Assembly (NCBI GenBank): GCA_964533945.1
Contig: CAZHPA010000027.1
Span: forward strand, 1-26,429
DNA length: 26,429 nt
Origin: CAZHPA01 sp964533945
GTDB lineage: Bacteria; Bacillota; Clostridia; Lachnospirales; WRBF01
Reading direction: 5' to 3'
The translations under genes were made by a program, and so were the position numbers. The first letter of the stretch is position 1. Each line of letters opens with the position of its first letter. The notes beneath the pieces were generated by a model. It was not told where the DNA came from, made no database searches, and saw only the letters and a list, made by a program, of their open reading frames with translations. Shown here piece by piece: positions 6,532-15,737 of this stretch.

Positions 6532-7569
6532 ATGATTAAGGCAGCAGTAGTAGGCGCAACAGGCTATGTTGGAAGCGAACTATTAAGGCTTTTGTTAGCG
6601 CATTCGGGCGTTGAAATAACAAGCATAACAAGCCAAACATATAAAGGCAAAAAATACGGAGATATATTTCAAAACTACAGCCATTTAGAAAACTTATTTT
6701 GCGAAGAACAAAATATTGTGGAAATTTCAAAACAATGTGATATAATGTTTTTGGCTTTGCCGCATGGCGTTGCCAGCAAATTAATAACAGAAGATATTTT
6801 AGATAATATAAGAGTAATTGATTTAGGCGCAGATTTTCGCCTAAAGGACGTTAATATTTATGAAAAATGGTACGACACAGAGCATTTTGCTAAGAAAATT
6901 TTAGAAGAAGCTGTATACGGACTTTGTGAAATAAATAGAGAGCAAATTAAAACATCAGGGCTAATTGCAAACCCCGGCTGTTACACAACCTGCAGTATAT
7001 TGTCGCTATATCCTTTGTTAAAAGAAGGGGTTGTTGATGAAAAAAGTATAATTATTGATGCAAAGTCGGGTGTTTCTGGTGCGGGGCGAAATGCAGACGT
7101 ACATTTTAATGAAACAAACGAAACGCTCAAAGCGTATAAAGTAGCAAGCCATAGACATACGCCCGAAATAGAAGAACAACTTTCATATGCTTTTGGAAGC
7201 AATATAACGTTAACGTTTACGCCCCATTTAATTCCTATGAACAGAGGAATTATTGCAACTTGTTATGCAAATTTAAAACAACCTTTAAAGCGAGACGATA
7301 TTTCTAATATATATAAAAAATATTACGGAAATGAATATTTTATAAGGCTTTGCAAGCAAGGTGTATTGCCAGAAAGCAAATGGGTTAAAGGTTCTAATTT
7401 TTGCGACATAGGCTTTGTAATAGACGAAAGAACAAATAGAATCGTTATTGTTGGTGCAATAGATAATTTGGTTAAAGGCGCAGCAGGGCAAGCGGTTCAA
7501 AACATGAATATTATGTTTGGGCTTGATGAAAAGGAAGGAATTGGATACGTTCCAATGTTCCCTATTTAA
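6532..7569 (+). CDS. argC: N-acetyl-gamma-glutamyl-phosphate reductase
   Basis: NADPH-dependent reduction of N-acetylglutamyl phosphate to N-acetylglutamate semialdehyde, third step of arginine synthesis. It has a Rossmann start GATGYVG at 8-14, the catalytic Cys150 in NPGCYTT and the histidine region SHRHTPEIE at 206-214. At 345 residues it is full length for the common ArgC form. The ATG has AGGAG 8 bases upstream. It is the first gene of argC-argJ-argB-argD. Secure. Confidence 0.97.
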   Translation: MIKAAVVGATGYVGSELLRLLLAHSGVEITSITSQTYKGKKYGDIFQNYSHLENLFCEEQNIVEISKQCDIMFLALPHGVASKLITEDILDNIRVIDLGADFRLKDVNIYEKWYDTEHFAKKILEEAVYGLCEINREQIKTSGLIANPGCYTTCSILSLYPLLKEGVVDEKSIIIDAKSGVSGAGRNADVHFNETNETLKAYKVASHRHTPEIEEQLSYAFGSNITLTFTPHLIPMNRGIIATCYANLKQPLKRDDISNIYKKYYGNEYFIRLCKQGVLPESKWVKGSNFCDIGFVIDERTNRIVIVGAIDNLVKGAAGQAVQNMNIMFGLDEKEGIGYVPMFPI

Positions 7570-7604
7570 TTTAATTTAATTAACTTGATTTTGGAGGTAT
7601 AAAG

Positions 7605-8837
7605 ATGAAAGAAATTATTGGGGGAGCAATAACTTCTCCTAAAGGATTTAAAGCAACGGGTAATTTTGTTGGACTTAAAAAAGCAAAAAAAGATTTAACA
7701 CTTATAGCAAGTGACGTTCCGGCAGCGGCTGCTGCTTGCTTTACAAAAAATATAGTTAAGGCAGCGCCTGTTAAATGGTGTAAAAATATTATGGAAAAGG
7801 AAGGTAAAATTTGCGGAATTGTTATAAACAGCGGTAATGCAAACGCTTGCACAGGAGAGCAAGGTATTAAAGATACAGAACAAATGGCACAAACTTACGC
7901 AAGTCTTCTTAATGCTTCAAGTGAACAGGTTCTCGTTTGTTCAACGGGTGTAATTGGTGTTAATTTACCTATAGATAAAGTTACAGAAGGTATTAAAACA
8001 ACGTTTTCCAAGCTTGGAAGTTCTGCTGAAGACGGCATTTTAGCAGCAGAAGGCATAATAACTACAGATACATTTATTAAAACTATTGCGGTTGAATTTG
8101 AAATAGGTGGAAAAGCCGTTAAAATAGGAGGTATTGCAAAAGGTTCGGGCATGATACACCCAAACATGGCAACGCTTCTTAGCTTTATTACAACAGATGC
8201 AAACATTAGCAAAGAACTATTAAGCAAAGCATTAACTGAAATAGTTTCACAAACATACAATATGATTTCCGTTGATGGCGACACAAGCACGAACGACACA
8301 ATTATAGCATTAGCAAACGGTTTAGCGGAAAATAAATTAATTTGTACCGAAGATGAAAATTACAAGTTGTTTTATGAAGCGCTTTTATATGTAAACAAGA
8401 AGCTTGCTAAAGACATTGCAAAAGACGGCGAAGGAGCGACGAAGCTTTTGGAGGTTAACGTATTTGGCGCTTCAACAAAAGACGATGCTGTTAAAATTGC
8501 TAAAAGCGTTGTGTCTTCTTCTTTATTCAAAGCGGCACTATTTGGAGAAGATGCTAATTGGGGCAGGGTTTTATGTGCTATGGGATATTCCGAAGGGTAT
8601 TTTAACCCCGATTACGTAAGCATTGTATTTAAAAGCGAATTTGGAGAAATTGCTTTAATGGATAAAGGAACGCCAATTGTATTCGACGAACAGCTTGCCA
8701 AAGCCGTACTTGGTTCAAAAGAAATATTTGTTGAAATATATCTTGATGAAATTAGCAAAAAGAACGAAACAGCTACAGCTTGGGGTTGCGATTTAACATA
8801 CGACTATGTTAAAATCAATGGAGATTATAGGAGCTAA
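7605..8837 (+). CDS. argJ: Glutamate N-acetyltransferase / ornithine acetyltransferase
   Basis: Moves the acetyl group from N-acetylornithine to glutamate, recycling it; bifunctional forms also use acetyl-CoA. The precursor of 410 residues self-cleaves at an Ala-Thr bond: A189/T190 in HPNMATLLSF, T190 being the nucleophile of the beta chain. The oxyanion motif STGVIG is at 113-118. GGAGG precedes the ATG by 8 bases. With argJ present, neither a separate ArgE nor, if bifunctional, an ArgA is needed; neither is in this window. Secure for the family; whether mono- or bifunctional cannot be read here. Confidence 0.96.
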   Translation: MKEIIGGAITSPKGFKATGNFVGLKKAKKDLTLIASDVPAAAAACFTKNIVKAAPVKWCKNIMEKEGKICGIVINSGNANACTGEQGIKDTEQMAQTYASLLNASSEQVLVCSTGVIGVNLPIDKVTEGIKTTFSKLGSSAEDGILAAEGIITTDTFIKTIAVEFEIGGKAVKIGGIAKGSGMIHPNMATLLSFITTDANISKELLSKALTEIVSQTYNMISVDGDTSTNDTIIALANGLAENKLICTEDENYKLFYEALLYVNKKLAKDIAKDGEGATKLLEVNVFGASTKDDAVKIAKSVVSSSLFKAALFGEDANWGRVLCAMGYSEGYFNPDYVSIVFKSEFGEIALMDKGTPIVFDEQLAKAVLGSKEIFVEIYLDEISKKNETATAWGCDLTYDYVKINGDYRS

Positions 8838-8841
8838 TAAA

Positions 8842-9702
8842 ATGCAGGAATATATAAACAGGGCAAACATACTAACAGAAGCGCTGCCCTATATTAAAAA
8901 GTTTAAAGGAATAACAGTTGTAATAAAATACGGCGGCTCGGCGCTAGTTGACGAACAAATTAAAAACACAATTATTAAAGATATTGCGCTTATGAAGCTG
9001 GTAGGTTTTAAGCCCGTTATTGTGCATGGTGGAGGGCCTGAAATTAATTCAGCACTTAAAAAGATGAATGTTCAAACTCAATTTATAAACGGTTTGCGTG
9101 TTACCAACGAACAAACAATGGAAGTTGTTGAAATGGTGCTTTCTGGAAAAATTAATAAGCAAATTACAACAGAACTTTCAATGGAAGGCGTGCAAGCTGT
9201 GGGAATAAGTGGAAAAGACGGAGGAATGCTTAAAGCCGAAAAACTTTTGGTTGATGATGTAGATTTAGGTTTGGTTGGTAGAATTGTTGATATTGACATA
9301 AAGTTAATTAAAACTCTTATAGACAACGATTTTATACCTGTTATTTCCCCTGTTGCGTTTGGCGAAAATGGCGAAACGTACAATATTAATGCGGATTACG
9401 CCGCTGTTTCGGTTGCAGGTGCGCTTAAAGCAGAAAAGCTTTTATTTTTAACAGATGTTGAGGGCGTTTTAGAAGACGTTAAAGATTCAAAAAGCGTCTT
9501 TTCGCATATTAAAGCCGATAAAGTTAAAAAAATGATTGAGGACGGCACAATTTCAGGCGGCATGATTCCAAAAGTTCAATGCTGCATTGCAGGGCTTGAT
9601 GCAGGCGTTGAACACGTTCACATTTTAGATGGCAGAGTTAAACATTGCTTGATATTAGAAGTTTTTACGGATAAAGGGATAGGAACCCTTATAGAAAATT
9701 AG
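8842..9702 (+). CDS. argB: Acetylglutamate kinase, arginine-sensitive type
   Basis: Phosphorylates N-acetylglutamate. KYGGSA (29-34) and HGGGPEIN (62-69) are the nucleotide and substrate loops of the amino-acid kinase fold. An N-terminal helix (residues 1-22) and the C-terminal stretch DGRVKHCLILEVFTDKGIGT are features of hexameric kinases inhibited by arginine, so feedback control is expected. The ATG at 8842 is chosen since TAGGAG precedes it and it lies 4 bases after argJ; the frame is open back to 8806, inside argJ. 286 residues, usual length. Confidence 0.96.
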   Translation: MQEYINRANILTEALPYIKKFKGITVVIKYGGSALVDEQIKNTIIKDIALMKLVGFKPVIVHGGGPEINSALKKMNVQTQFINGLRVTNEQTMEVVEMVLSGKINKQITTELSMEGVQAVGISGKDGGMLKAEKLLVDDVDLGLVGRIVDIDIKLIKTLIDNDFIPVISPVAFGENGETYNINADYAAVSVAGALKAEKLLFLTDVEGVLEDVKDSKSVFSHIKADKVKKMIEDGTISGGMIPKVQCCIAGLDAGVEHVHILDGRVKHCLILEVFTDKGIGTLIEN

Positions 9703-9729
9703 GTTTTTATAAAAAAAGGAGTGCTTTTT

Positions 9730-10881
9730 ATGAACAACAGTATAATGGAAACATATAATCGCTTTCCAATAACTTTAGTTAAAGGTGAAGGAATGTATGT
9801 ATATGATAATTGCGGCAAAAAGTATTTAGATTTTATAGCAGGCATTGCAACAAATTCATTGGGGCATGGTAACAAAAAACTTTGCGATGCAATATACGAA
9901 CAGGCGCAAAAACTTATACACGTTTCAAACTACTATTGGACTGAACCTCAAATTGAGTTGGGAGAAAAATTAAGGAGAAACAGCCAATTCGACAGAGCAT
10001 TTTTTTGCAATAGTGGAACAGAAGCCGTTGAAACAGCATTAAAGCTTTGCCGTAAATACGCCGAAAAGAAAGGCAACGGACGCTTTGAAATAATTGCTAT
10101 GAAAAATTCATTCCACGGAAGAACATTCGGTGCAATTTCCGCAACAGGACAAGAAAAATACCAAAAAGGTTTAAATCCTTTGCTTCCGGGCATAGTTCAC
10201 GTTGAATATAACAACTTTGATGCGCTTCAAAACGCTGTTAATGAAAAAACTTGTGCTGTTTTAATGGAAGTTGTGCAAGGAGAAGGCGGTATAGTTTGCG
10301 CCAATAAAGAATATTTGCAAAACGTTCGTAAGCTTTGCACCGAAAAAGACATTTTGCTTGTATTTGACGAAGTTCAAACAGGTATTGGCAGGACAGGTTA
10401 TTTGTTTGGGCATGAATATTTTGAAGTATATCCAGATATTATAGCACTTGCAAAAGGCTTGGGCGGTGGTGTTCCAATAGGGGCAACTTTAGCAAAAGAA
10501 AGTGTTGCAGCAGGTTTTTCAAAAGGTGACCATGCTTCAACATTCGGAGGTAACCCCCTTGCAACAACGGCAGCAAATATAGTTATAGACGAACTTTTAG
10601 AACATGGGCTTCTTGAAAACGCCAAAAAGCAAGGACAATATTTGCAAGCTAAATTAAACGAATTAAAAGAAAAATACGACACAATTTTAGAAGTTCGTGG
10701 AATTGGGCTGCTTCAAGGCGTTGCACTTTCTATTCCTCCTTCTTCTGTTGTTTCAAAATGCATTGAGAAGGGGTTGCTTATAGCTAGTGCAGGAGAAAAC
10801 GTTGTTAGGTTTGTTCCGTCGCTTATAGTTTCTGAAAAAGATATTGATAAAGCTATTGATATATTTGTTGAATGCATCTAA
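9730..10881 (+). CDS. argD: Acetylornithine aminotransferase
   Basis: PLP enzyme that converts N-acetylglutamate semialdehyde and glutamate to N-acetylornithine. Class III aminotransferase marks: FFCNSGTEAVE, FHGRTFGA, DEVQTGIGRTG (D213) and the PLP lysine K242 in IALAKGLGGGVPIGA. The start at 9730 has GGAG 8 bases upstream; the in-frame GTG at 9721 overlaps that site and is unlikely. 383 residues. Last arginine gene of the operon, 21 bases before the yqhQ-like gene with no terminator between. Confidence 0.96.
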   Translation: MNNSIMETYNRFPITLVKGEGMYVYDNCGKKYLDFIAGIATNSLGHGNKKLCDAIYEQAQKLIHVSNYYWTEPQIELGEKLRRNSQFDRAFFCNSGTEAVETALKLCRKYAEKKGNGRFEIIAMKNSFHGRTFGAISATGQEKYQKGLNPLLPGIVHVEYNNFDALQNAVNEKTCAVLMEVVQGEGGIVCANKEYLQNVRKLCTEKDILLVFDEVQTGIGRTGYLFGHEYFEVYPDIIALAKGLGGGVPIGATLAKESVAAGFSKGDHASTFGGNPLATTAANIVIDELLEHGLLENAKKQGQYLQAKLNELKEKYDTILEVRGIGLLQGVALSIPPSSVVSKCIEKGLLIASAGENVVRFVPSLIVSEKDIDKAIDIFVECI

Positions 10882-10902
10882 AATATAACAAAAGGAGGTA
10901 TT

Positions 10903-11829
10903 ATGGATAAAAAAGGACAAATAGGCGGTCAAGCAGTTATTGAAGGCGTTATGATGAGAAACAAAAAAATGTATGCCATGGCAGTTAGAAAACCCGACAA
11001 TGATATAGAATTAGTTAAAGAACAGCTTTCTCCAATAGCCGAAAAATACAAGTTTTTTGGGCTTCCTCTTGTTAGAGGCGTTGTTTCTTTTGTAGATTCA
11101 CTTATAATAGGCATGAAAATAATTACAAAATCGGCAGAGCTTTCGGGGCTTGATGATTTAGGAAGCGAAGAAGAGCAGTCCAAGTTCGACAAGTTTTTAA
11201 ACGATAAATTCGGAGATAAATTAACCGATTATATAATTTATTTAAGCGTTTTTATAGCAATTATAATTTCGGTTTCGCTTTTTATGCTTTTACCAGCTTT
11301 TATTTCAAGCTTTGCAAATAAACTTTTAGGCGAAAATACATGGGCACTTGGAATAGTTGAAGGGCTTGTTAGAATTTCAATATTTTTGGGCTATATTTTT
11401 TTAATTGCACAAACTAAAGACATTAAACGGGTTTTTCAATATCATGGAGCAGAACACAAAACAATTAACTGCTATGAAGCAAATGAAGAACTAACTGTTG
11501 AAAACGTTGCAAAATATACACGCCTTAATAAACGCTGTGGTACAAGTTTTTTAATAATTGTTATGCTAGTTAGCATGATAGTTTTTCTTTTTATTACAAC
11601 CAAGGTTGTTTGGCTTAGATTTGCTTATAGAATTGTTTTAGTTCCTGTAATTGCAGGAATTTCATATGAAATAATAAGGTGGGCAGGCAAGAGTGAATCT
11701 TTCATTGTTAAAATTATTAGCTTTCCTGGCCTTTGCCTTCAAAAAGTTACAACGCTTGAACCAGATAGCAAACAAATAGAAGTTGCAATTACTGCATTAA
11801 AAGGAGCTTTGGAAGGTGAAGTACAATGA
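10903..11829 (+). CDS. DUF1385 (YqhQ-like) membrane protein
   Basis: A 308-residue polytopic membrane protein of the widespread DUF1385 family. Family motifs are GGQAVIEGVMMR (8-19), QYHGAEHKTINCYE (179-192) and LNKRCGTSFL (208-217). Likely membrane segments are at about 112-134, 150-170, 214-232 and 240-258, with a long soluble N-terminal part. AGGAGG lies upstream of the ATG. It overlaps prmC by 4 bases (ATGA), so the two are translated together; this pairing is common in Clostridia. The molecular function is not known to me. Confidence 0.9.
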   Translation: MDKKGQIGGQAVIEGVMMRNKKMYAMAVRKPDNDIELVKEQLSPIAEKYKFFGLPLVRGVVSFVDSLIIGMKIITKSAELSGLDDLGSEEEQSKFDKFLNDKFGDKLTDYIIYLSVFIAIIISVSLFMLLPAFISSFANKLLGENTWALGIVEGLVRISIFLGYIFLIAQTKDIKRVFQYHGAEHKTINCYEANEELTVENVAKYTRLNKRCGTSFLIIVMLVSMIVFLFITTKVVWLRFAYRIVLVPVIAGISYEIIRWAGKSESFIVKIISFPGLCLQKVTTLEPDSKQIEVAITALKGALEGEVQ

Positions 11830-12701
11830 GTTTAACAATTTCACAGCTTCTTTTAATAGGCAAAAACAAATTAAAATGTGCAGGTATATCATCATATAGC
11901 TTAGATGCCGTTGTAATTTTAATGTATTTAACAGGCTATAGCAAAATTGATATTTTAATTAACGGCGATACTTTGATTAACGAAAGTATCGCCTGTCTAT
12001 ACTTAGAAAATATAGAAAAAAGGGCTAAAAACATGCCTGTTCAATATATTACAAAAAACTGCGAATTTATGTCGCTTAACTTCTACGTTGACGAAAACGT
12101 ATTAATACCACGCCCAGATACTGAAATTTTAGTTGAATATGCAATTGAATTAATAAAGAAAAATAGCTTTTCAAATGTGTTAGATATTTGCACAGGTTCG
12201 GGTTGTATAGCTATTTCTATTGTACATTATGCTTTGCAATTCAATAAAAACATAAACGTAACAGCTATTGACATTAGCGAAAAAGCTGTTAATATTGCAA
12301 GGAACAATGCCGCACATAATAAAGTTTTAGATTATGTTAATTTTATAATTCAAGATATTTTTTTAGATTGCAATATATTTAATAATACAAAATTTGATAT
12401 GATACTATCAAACCCCCCATATATTAAAGCTAAAGACATAATGTTGCTTGACGAAAACGTTAAAGACTTCGAACCCAAAATAGCATTAAACGGCGGAGAA
12501 GACGGGCTTTGCTTTTATAGAGAAATTGCAAAAAAAGCAAGCTTATGCTTAAATAATGGTGGTGTTTTAATATTTGAAATAGGATACAATCAAGCTAAAG
12601 ATGTTTATAATATTTTAAAGCAAAACAACTTTTCCGATATTAAAGCAATTAAAGATTTGGCAGGGCTTGATAGAGTGGTTAGCGGATGTTTTAGGTTTTA
12701 A
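11826..12701 (+). CDS. prmC: Release factor glutamine methyltransferase
   Basis: Methylates the GGQ glutamine of peptide release factors RF1 and RF2. Shows LIPRPDTE (93-100), the SAM site VLDICTGSGCIAIS (118-131) and the catalytic NPPY at 196-199. 291 residues, typical. The ATG overlaps the stop of the upstream gene. Its usual clostridial neighbour prfA is not next to it here. An 11-bp perfect inverted repeat lies within the gene at 11964-11993 (separate entry). Confidence 0.95.
   Translation: MSLTISQLLLIGKNKLKCAGISSYSLDAVVILMYLTGYSKIDILINGDTLINESIACLYLENIEKRAKNMPVQYITKNCEFMSLNFYVDENVLIPRPDTEILVEYAIELIKKNSFSNVLDICTGSGCIAISIVHYALQFNKNINVTAIDISEKAVNIARNNAAHNKVLDYVNFIIQDIFLDCNIFNNTKFDMILSNPPYIKAKDIMLLDENVKDFEPKIALNGGEDGLCFYREIAKKASLCLNNGGVLIFEIGYNQAKDVYNILKQNNFSDIKAIKDLAGLDRVVSGCFRF
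11964..11993. repeat. Perfect 11-bp inverted repeat inside prmC
   Basis: GGCGATACTTT (11964-11974) and AAAGTATCGCC (11983-11993) are exact complements with an 8-base loop, within codons for residues 47-57 of PrmC. No T run follows, so it is not an ordinary terminator. It could form an mRNA hairpin. Confidence 0.6.
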
Positions 12702-12745
12702 CCTATTAACATTATTTATATAACATGAAATGAGGAATTAAGGTT

Positions 12746-13120
12746 ATGTTAGCAATTTTAGGTGCAATTATATTTTTTGCTATCTCAATTATGACTGTTT
12801 TTGCTGTTTTAGGGCTGCCATTAGGAGAATTTACTATGGGTGGACAGCATAAAGTTCTTCCAAAACAGTTTAGGATTATGGCAATAATTTCTGTTTTCAT
12901 TCAGCTTTTTGCAGTATTGATTATTTTGCAAGCAGGCGGGTTTATTCCATGTTGGTTTTCATTTAAAGTAACGAAATACATATGTATTTTTTATTCTATT
13001 TTTTTGGCTTTAAATACTTTTATAAATTTTATATCCAAGAGTAAAAAAGAAAAGTATGTTATGACACCGCTATCTTTTATTGTCGCAATATGTTTTTTGG
13101 TTACTGCGCTTAATATGTAA
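12746..13120 (+). CDS. Hypothetical four-helix membrane protein
   Basis: A 124-residue hydrophobic protein with likely membrane segments at about 3-25, 47-68, 76-96 and 104-122. The loop between the first two contains GQHKVLPKQFR. I recall similar small proteins from Firmicutes but know no function. The ribosome site is modest (GAGGAA about 10 bases upstream). It stands 44 bases after prmC with no visible terminator, the first of three genes that interrupt the conserved core between prmC and tilS. Confidence 0.7.
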   Translation: MLAILGAIIFFAISIMTVFAVLGLPLGEFTMGGQHKVLPKQFRIMAIISVFIQLFAVLIILQAGGFIPCWFSFKVTKYICIFYSIFLALNTFINFISKSKKEKYVMTPLSFIVAICFLVTALNM

Positions 13121-13221
13121 CATCAACTAATTAACACATAACAATTGTATAGTTTATTTTAAATATCTTAGGTGGTCTACAATGCATGAAACATAAAGTT
13201 ATAGATTTTAGGAGTGATAAT

Positions 13222-13557
13222 ATGAAAAGTGCAGATATGACACAATATCGACAAAAACTCAACGAAGTTATGGTTCAGAATGATTTATTTTTTGAGGAGT
13301 TTGGCGCATTAGATAGCAAAGTTTATTCAAATGGAGCTATAAGCAAAAAGAATAAAGAACTTATGGGGTTGGCAATATCGATTGTTTCAAGGTGCAACGA
13401 ATGTATTCTCTATCACATTACCGGCTGTAAAGATGCCGGCGCAAGCAAAGATGAAATATTGGAAGCCGTAAAAATCGGTGTGATGGGTGGTGGGTCAATT
13501 ACATATCCTAATGCTAGGTTTGCTTTTGAAATATTAGGCGAATTGGGTATATTATGA
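13222..13557 (+). CDS. Carboxymuconolactone decarboxylase / AhpD-like protein
   Basis: A 111-residue all-helical protein with the family motif CxxC followed by His: C58, C61 and H65 in SRCNECILYHI. It continues with GASKDEILEAVKIGVMGGGS. Members with this CxxC act as peroxide-related disulfide reductases (AhpD-like) or are uncharacterised. The ATG at 13222 is chosen because GGAG lies 7 bases before it; an in-frame ATG at 13186 with a poorer AGGTGG site would add 12 residues. Substrate unknown. Confidence 0.85.
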   Translation: MKSADMTQYRQKLNEVMVQNDLFFEEFGALDSKVYSNGAISKKNKELMGLAISIVSRCNECILYHITGCKDAGASKDEILEAVKIGVMGGGSITYPNARFAFEILGELGIL

Positions 13558-13614
13558 GTGCAACAATCGAATGAAGTATTGAAATATTCATATTATTAGT
13601 GAGGGATGCCATAT

Positions 13615-14286
13615 ATGAACAAAATAATATATGAATGTAATGATTTTATGAAAAAAGTTAATTTTCAATATGCAATTTGCGGAGGATATGCACTTGAATT
13701 ATTTTTAAACACAACGTTGCGTTCGCATAGTGATATTGATATTTGCGTCTTTGATGAAAATAAACCAGAAGTCATTAAGTATATGCAAAGCAAAAACTGG
13801 AATATGTACGAATTGCTGCTTGATTATGGCTTAGTTCGTGCAATTTCAAATCATGGCGAACAAAAAGTTTCGGGAATTTGTGTATTTGCCATTAAACCAA
13901 ATTGTTCGCTTGTTCAGATGAAATCAGAAAACAATAATCTTTATAAAATGGAAATTTTAAATTCTGAACAGCTAAACTTTGATTTTGTTGAAATTATATT
14001 TAATGCTCAAAAAAATGGTGAATTTATTTGTGCCCAAGATAATGAAATAACAAGAAAGCTTGATAAAGCAATTTTGTATAATGGCGATATTCCGTATATA
14101 GCCCCTGAATTGATTCTTTTTTTCAAATCAAATCATGCATATGCTTTAAGAGAAGGCTATCAAAAAGACTTTGATATAACGATGCCACACCTACCTTATG
14201 AAAGCAGATGTTGGCTAATAGATGCACTGGAAAAAACATATCCCGAAGGTCACGAATGGATTCGGCAGTTAAAAGATTTTTGTTAA
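13615..14286 (+). CDS. Nucleotidyltransferase-fold protein
   Basis: A 223-residue protein with a polymerase-beta-like nucleotidyltransferase site: CGGYALELFL (22-31) followed by RSHSDIDICVF (36-46), where D40 and D42 would bind metal. This resembles the aminoglycoside nucleotidyltransferase-like group found as accessory genes in Firmicutes. The substrate is unknown and resistance is not implied. The ATG at 13615 is chosen because GAGGG lies 9 bases before it; an in-frame ATG at 13606 abuts the ribosome site. The stop is 17 bases before the likely tilS start. Confidence 0.8.
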   Translation: MNKIIYECNDFMKKVNFQYAICGGYALELFLNTTLRSHSDIDICVFDENKPEVIKYMQSKNWNMYELLLDYGLVRAISNHGEQKVSGICVFAIKPNCSLVQMKSENNNLYKMEILNSEQLNFDFVEIIFNAQKNGEFICAQDNEITRKLDKAILYNGDIPYIAPELILFFKSNHAYALREGYQKDFDITMPHLPYESRCWLIDALEKTYPEGHEWIRQLKDFC

Positions 14287-14303
14287 ACACAGGTGATTTA
14301 ATC

Positions 14304-15701
14304 ATGAAACATGAATTGGAATTAATATTAAAAACTATAAATAAATATAATATGATTAAACAAAATGATTCAGTTGTTGTAGGTGTTTCCGGAGGGGCCG
14401 ATTCTGTTTTTTTGCTATATATTTTAAATGCTTTAAATAACATAAGCCTTAACTTAAAGCTAACAGCAGTTCATATAAACCATTGCTTACGAGAAAAAGA
14501 ATCTGATGAAGACGAAAGCTTTGTTTTGGAATTTTGCAAAAGCTTAAACATTCCGCTTTTTGTATTTCGGGTTAACGTTAACGAAGAAGCCAAAAAGCAA
14601 GGGGTTTCAGTTGAAGTTGCCGCACGAAACATAAGATATAATTGTTTTGAAAATGTCTTTAATGAAATAGATGCAAATAAAATAGCCGTTGCTCACAATT
14701 TAAACGACAACGCCGAAACACTTCTGTTAATGCTTTTTAGGGGAACAGGAATTAAAGGACTTTGTGGTATTCCTCCTGTTAGAGGGAAAATTATACGTCC
14801 GCTAATTGAAATTGAACGGGAGCAAATAGAGAAATATTTACTTGAAAATAACATCTGTTATAGAATTGATTCTACCAATTCAAAAAATATTTACACAAGG
14901 AATAAAATTCGCAACAATATACTACCATATTTAAAAAATGAAATTAATCCTCAAATTTATACAACATTAACTAAAACAGCTTTAATTTTATCAGAAGAAA
15001 ATGAATATATAGAGCAAGTGGCACAGCAAGCCTTTGAAAATTGCCTTGAATACCTTAACGAAAATGAAATTGCACTTTCAATTTCTAAGCTTTTGCCATA
15101 CCACATTTCTATGAAACGGCGAATAATTAGGCTTGGAATTTTGCAATTAAGCAATACTTTAACAGATATTTCTGCCTTTCATATTGATATGGTAGTTGAA
15201 CTTTTAACAAAAGGAACAGGCAAAAGTTCTAATTTAAACAAACAATTAATTGCTAAAACCAAATATAATTACTTATTAATTCAAAAAAACACTTTAAATA
15301 CTTCAAATAACAGCTTTTGCTTTGATATAATTTTAGATAAAGAAATTTTTATAAAAGAATTAAATTTACATTTATTGGCTACATTTAAAAAAAATTATAA
15401 TAATCTATATACGAAAGCATTCTGTTATGATAAAATACAAGGAAGCATTAAAATTAGAAGCCGTCAAGATGGTGATAAAATCTATATAAAAAAAATTAAT
15501 GGACATAAAAAAATTAAAGATTATTTATGCGAAAGGAAAATTCTTCGTGAAAAAAGAAATTTAATTCCGCTTTTGGCAGACGGCAAAAACATTATGTGGA
15601 TTTTAGACGATAAAAACATAACTAACGATAAATATGCTGTCAATTTTAATTGTGAAAGCGAAAAAATATTATATGTTTCCGTTTGGTTCGATTTAATTTA
15701 A
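14304..15701 (+). CDS. tilS: tRNA(Ile)-lysidine synthase
   Basis: Adds lysine to C34 of the CAU-anticodon tRNA-Ile with ATP, so that it reads AUA codons; essential. The PP-loop SGGADS is at residues 29-34, with the HNLNDNAETLLLMLFRGTGIKGLCG stretch typical of the family in two halves around residues 131-155. C-terminal TilS domains make up the remainder of 465 residues. The start at 14304 (weak AGGTG site) places the motif normally; the frame is open upstream into the preceding gene. tilS-hpt-ftsH is a conserved Firmicutes order. Confidence 0.94.
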   Translation: MKHELELILKTINKYNMIKQNDSVVVGVSGGADSVFLLYILNALNNISLNLKLTAVHINHCLREKESDEDESFVLEFCKSLNIPLFVFRVNVNEEAKKQGVSVEVAARNIRYNCFENVFNEIDANKIAVAHNLNDNAETLLLMLFRGTGIKGLCGIPPVRGKIIRPLIEIEREQIEKYLLENNICYRIDSTNSKNIYTRNKIRNNILPYLKNEINPQIYTTLTKTALILSEENEYIEQVAQQAFENCLEYLNENEIALSISKLLPYHISMKRRIIRLGILQLSNTLTDISAFHIDMVVELLTKGTGKSSNLNKQLIAKTKYNYLLIQKNTLNTSNNSFCFDIILDKEIFIKELNLHLLATFKKNYNNLYTKAFCYDKIQGSIKIRSRQDGDKIYIKKINGHKKIKDYLCERKILREKRNLIPLLADGKNIMWILDDKNITNDKYAVNFNCESEKILYVSVWFDLI

Positions 15702-15737
15702 CTTTCAGAAAAATACATACTAACAGGAGGCTTACAA

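Noticed and set aside
7895..8299. A 134-codon frame antisense to argJ
   Set aside because: Shadow of a clear argJ sequence, no ribosome site or recognisable protein.
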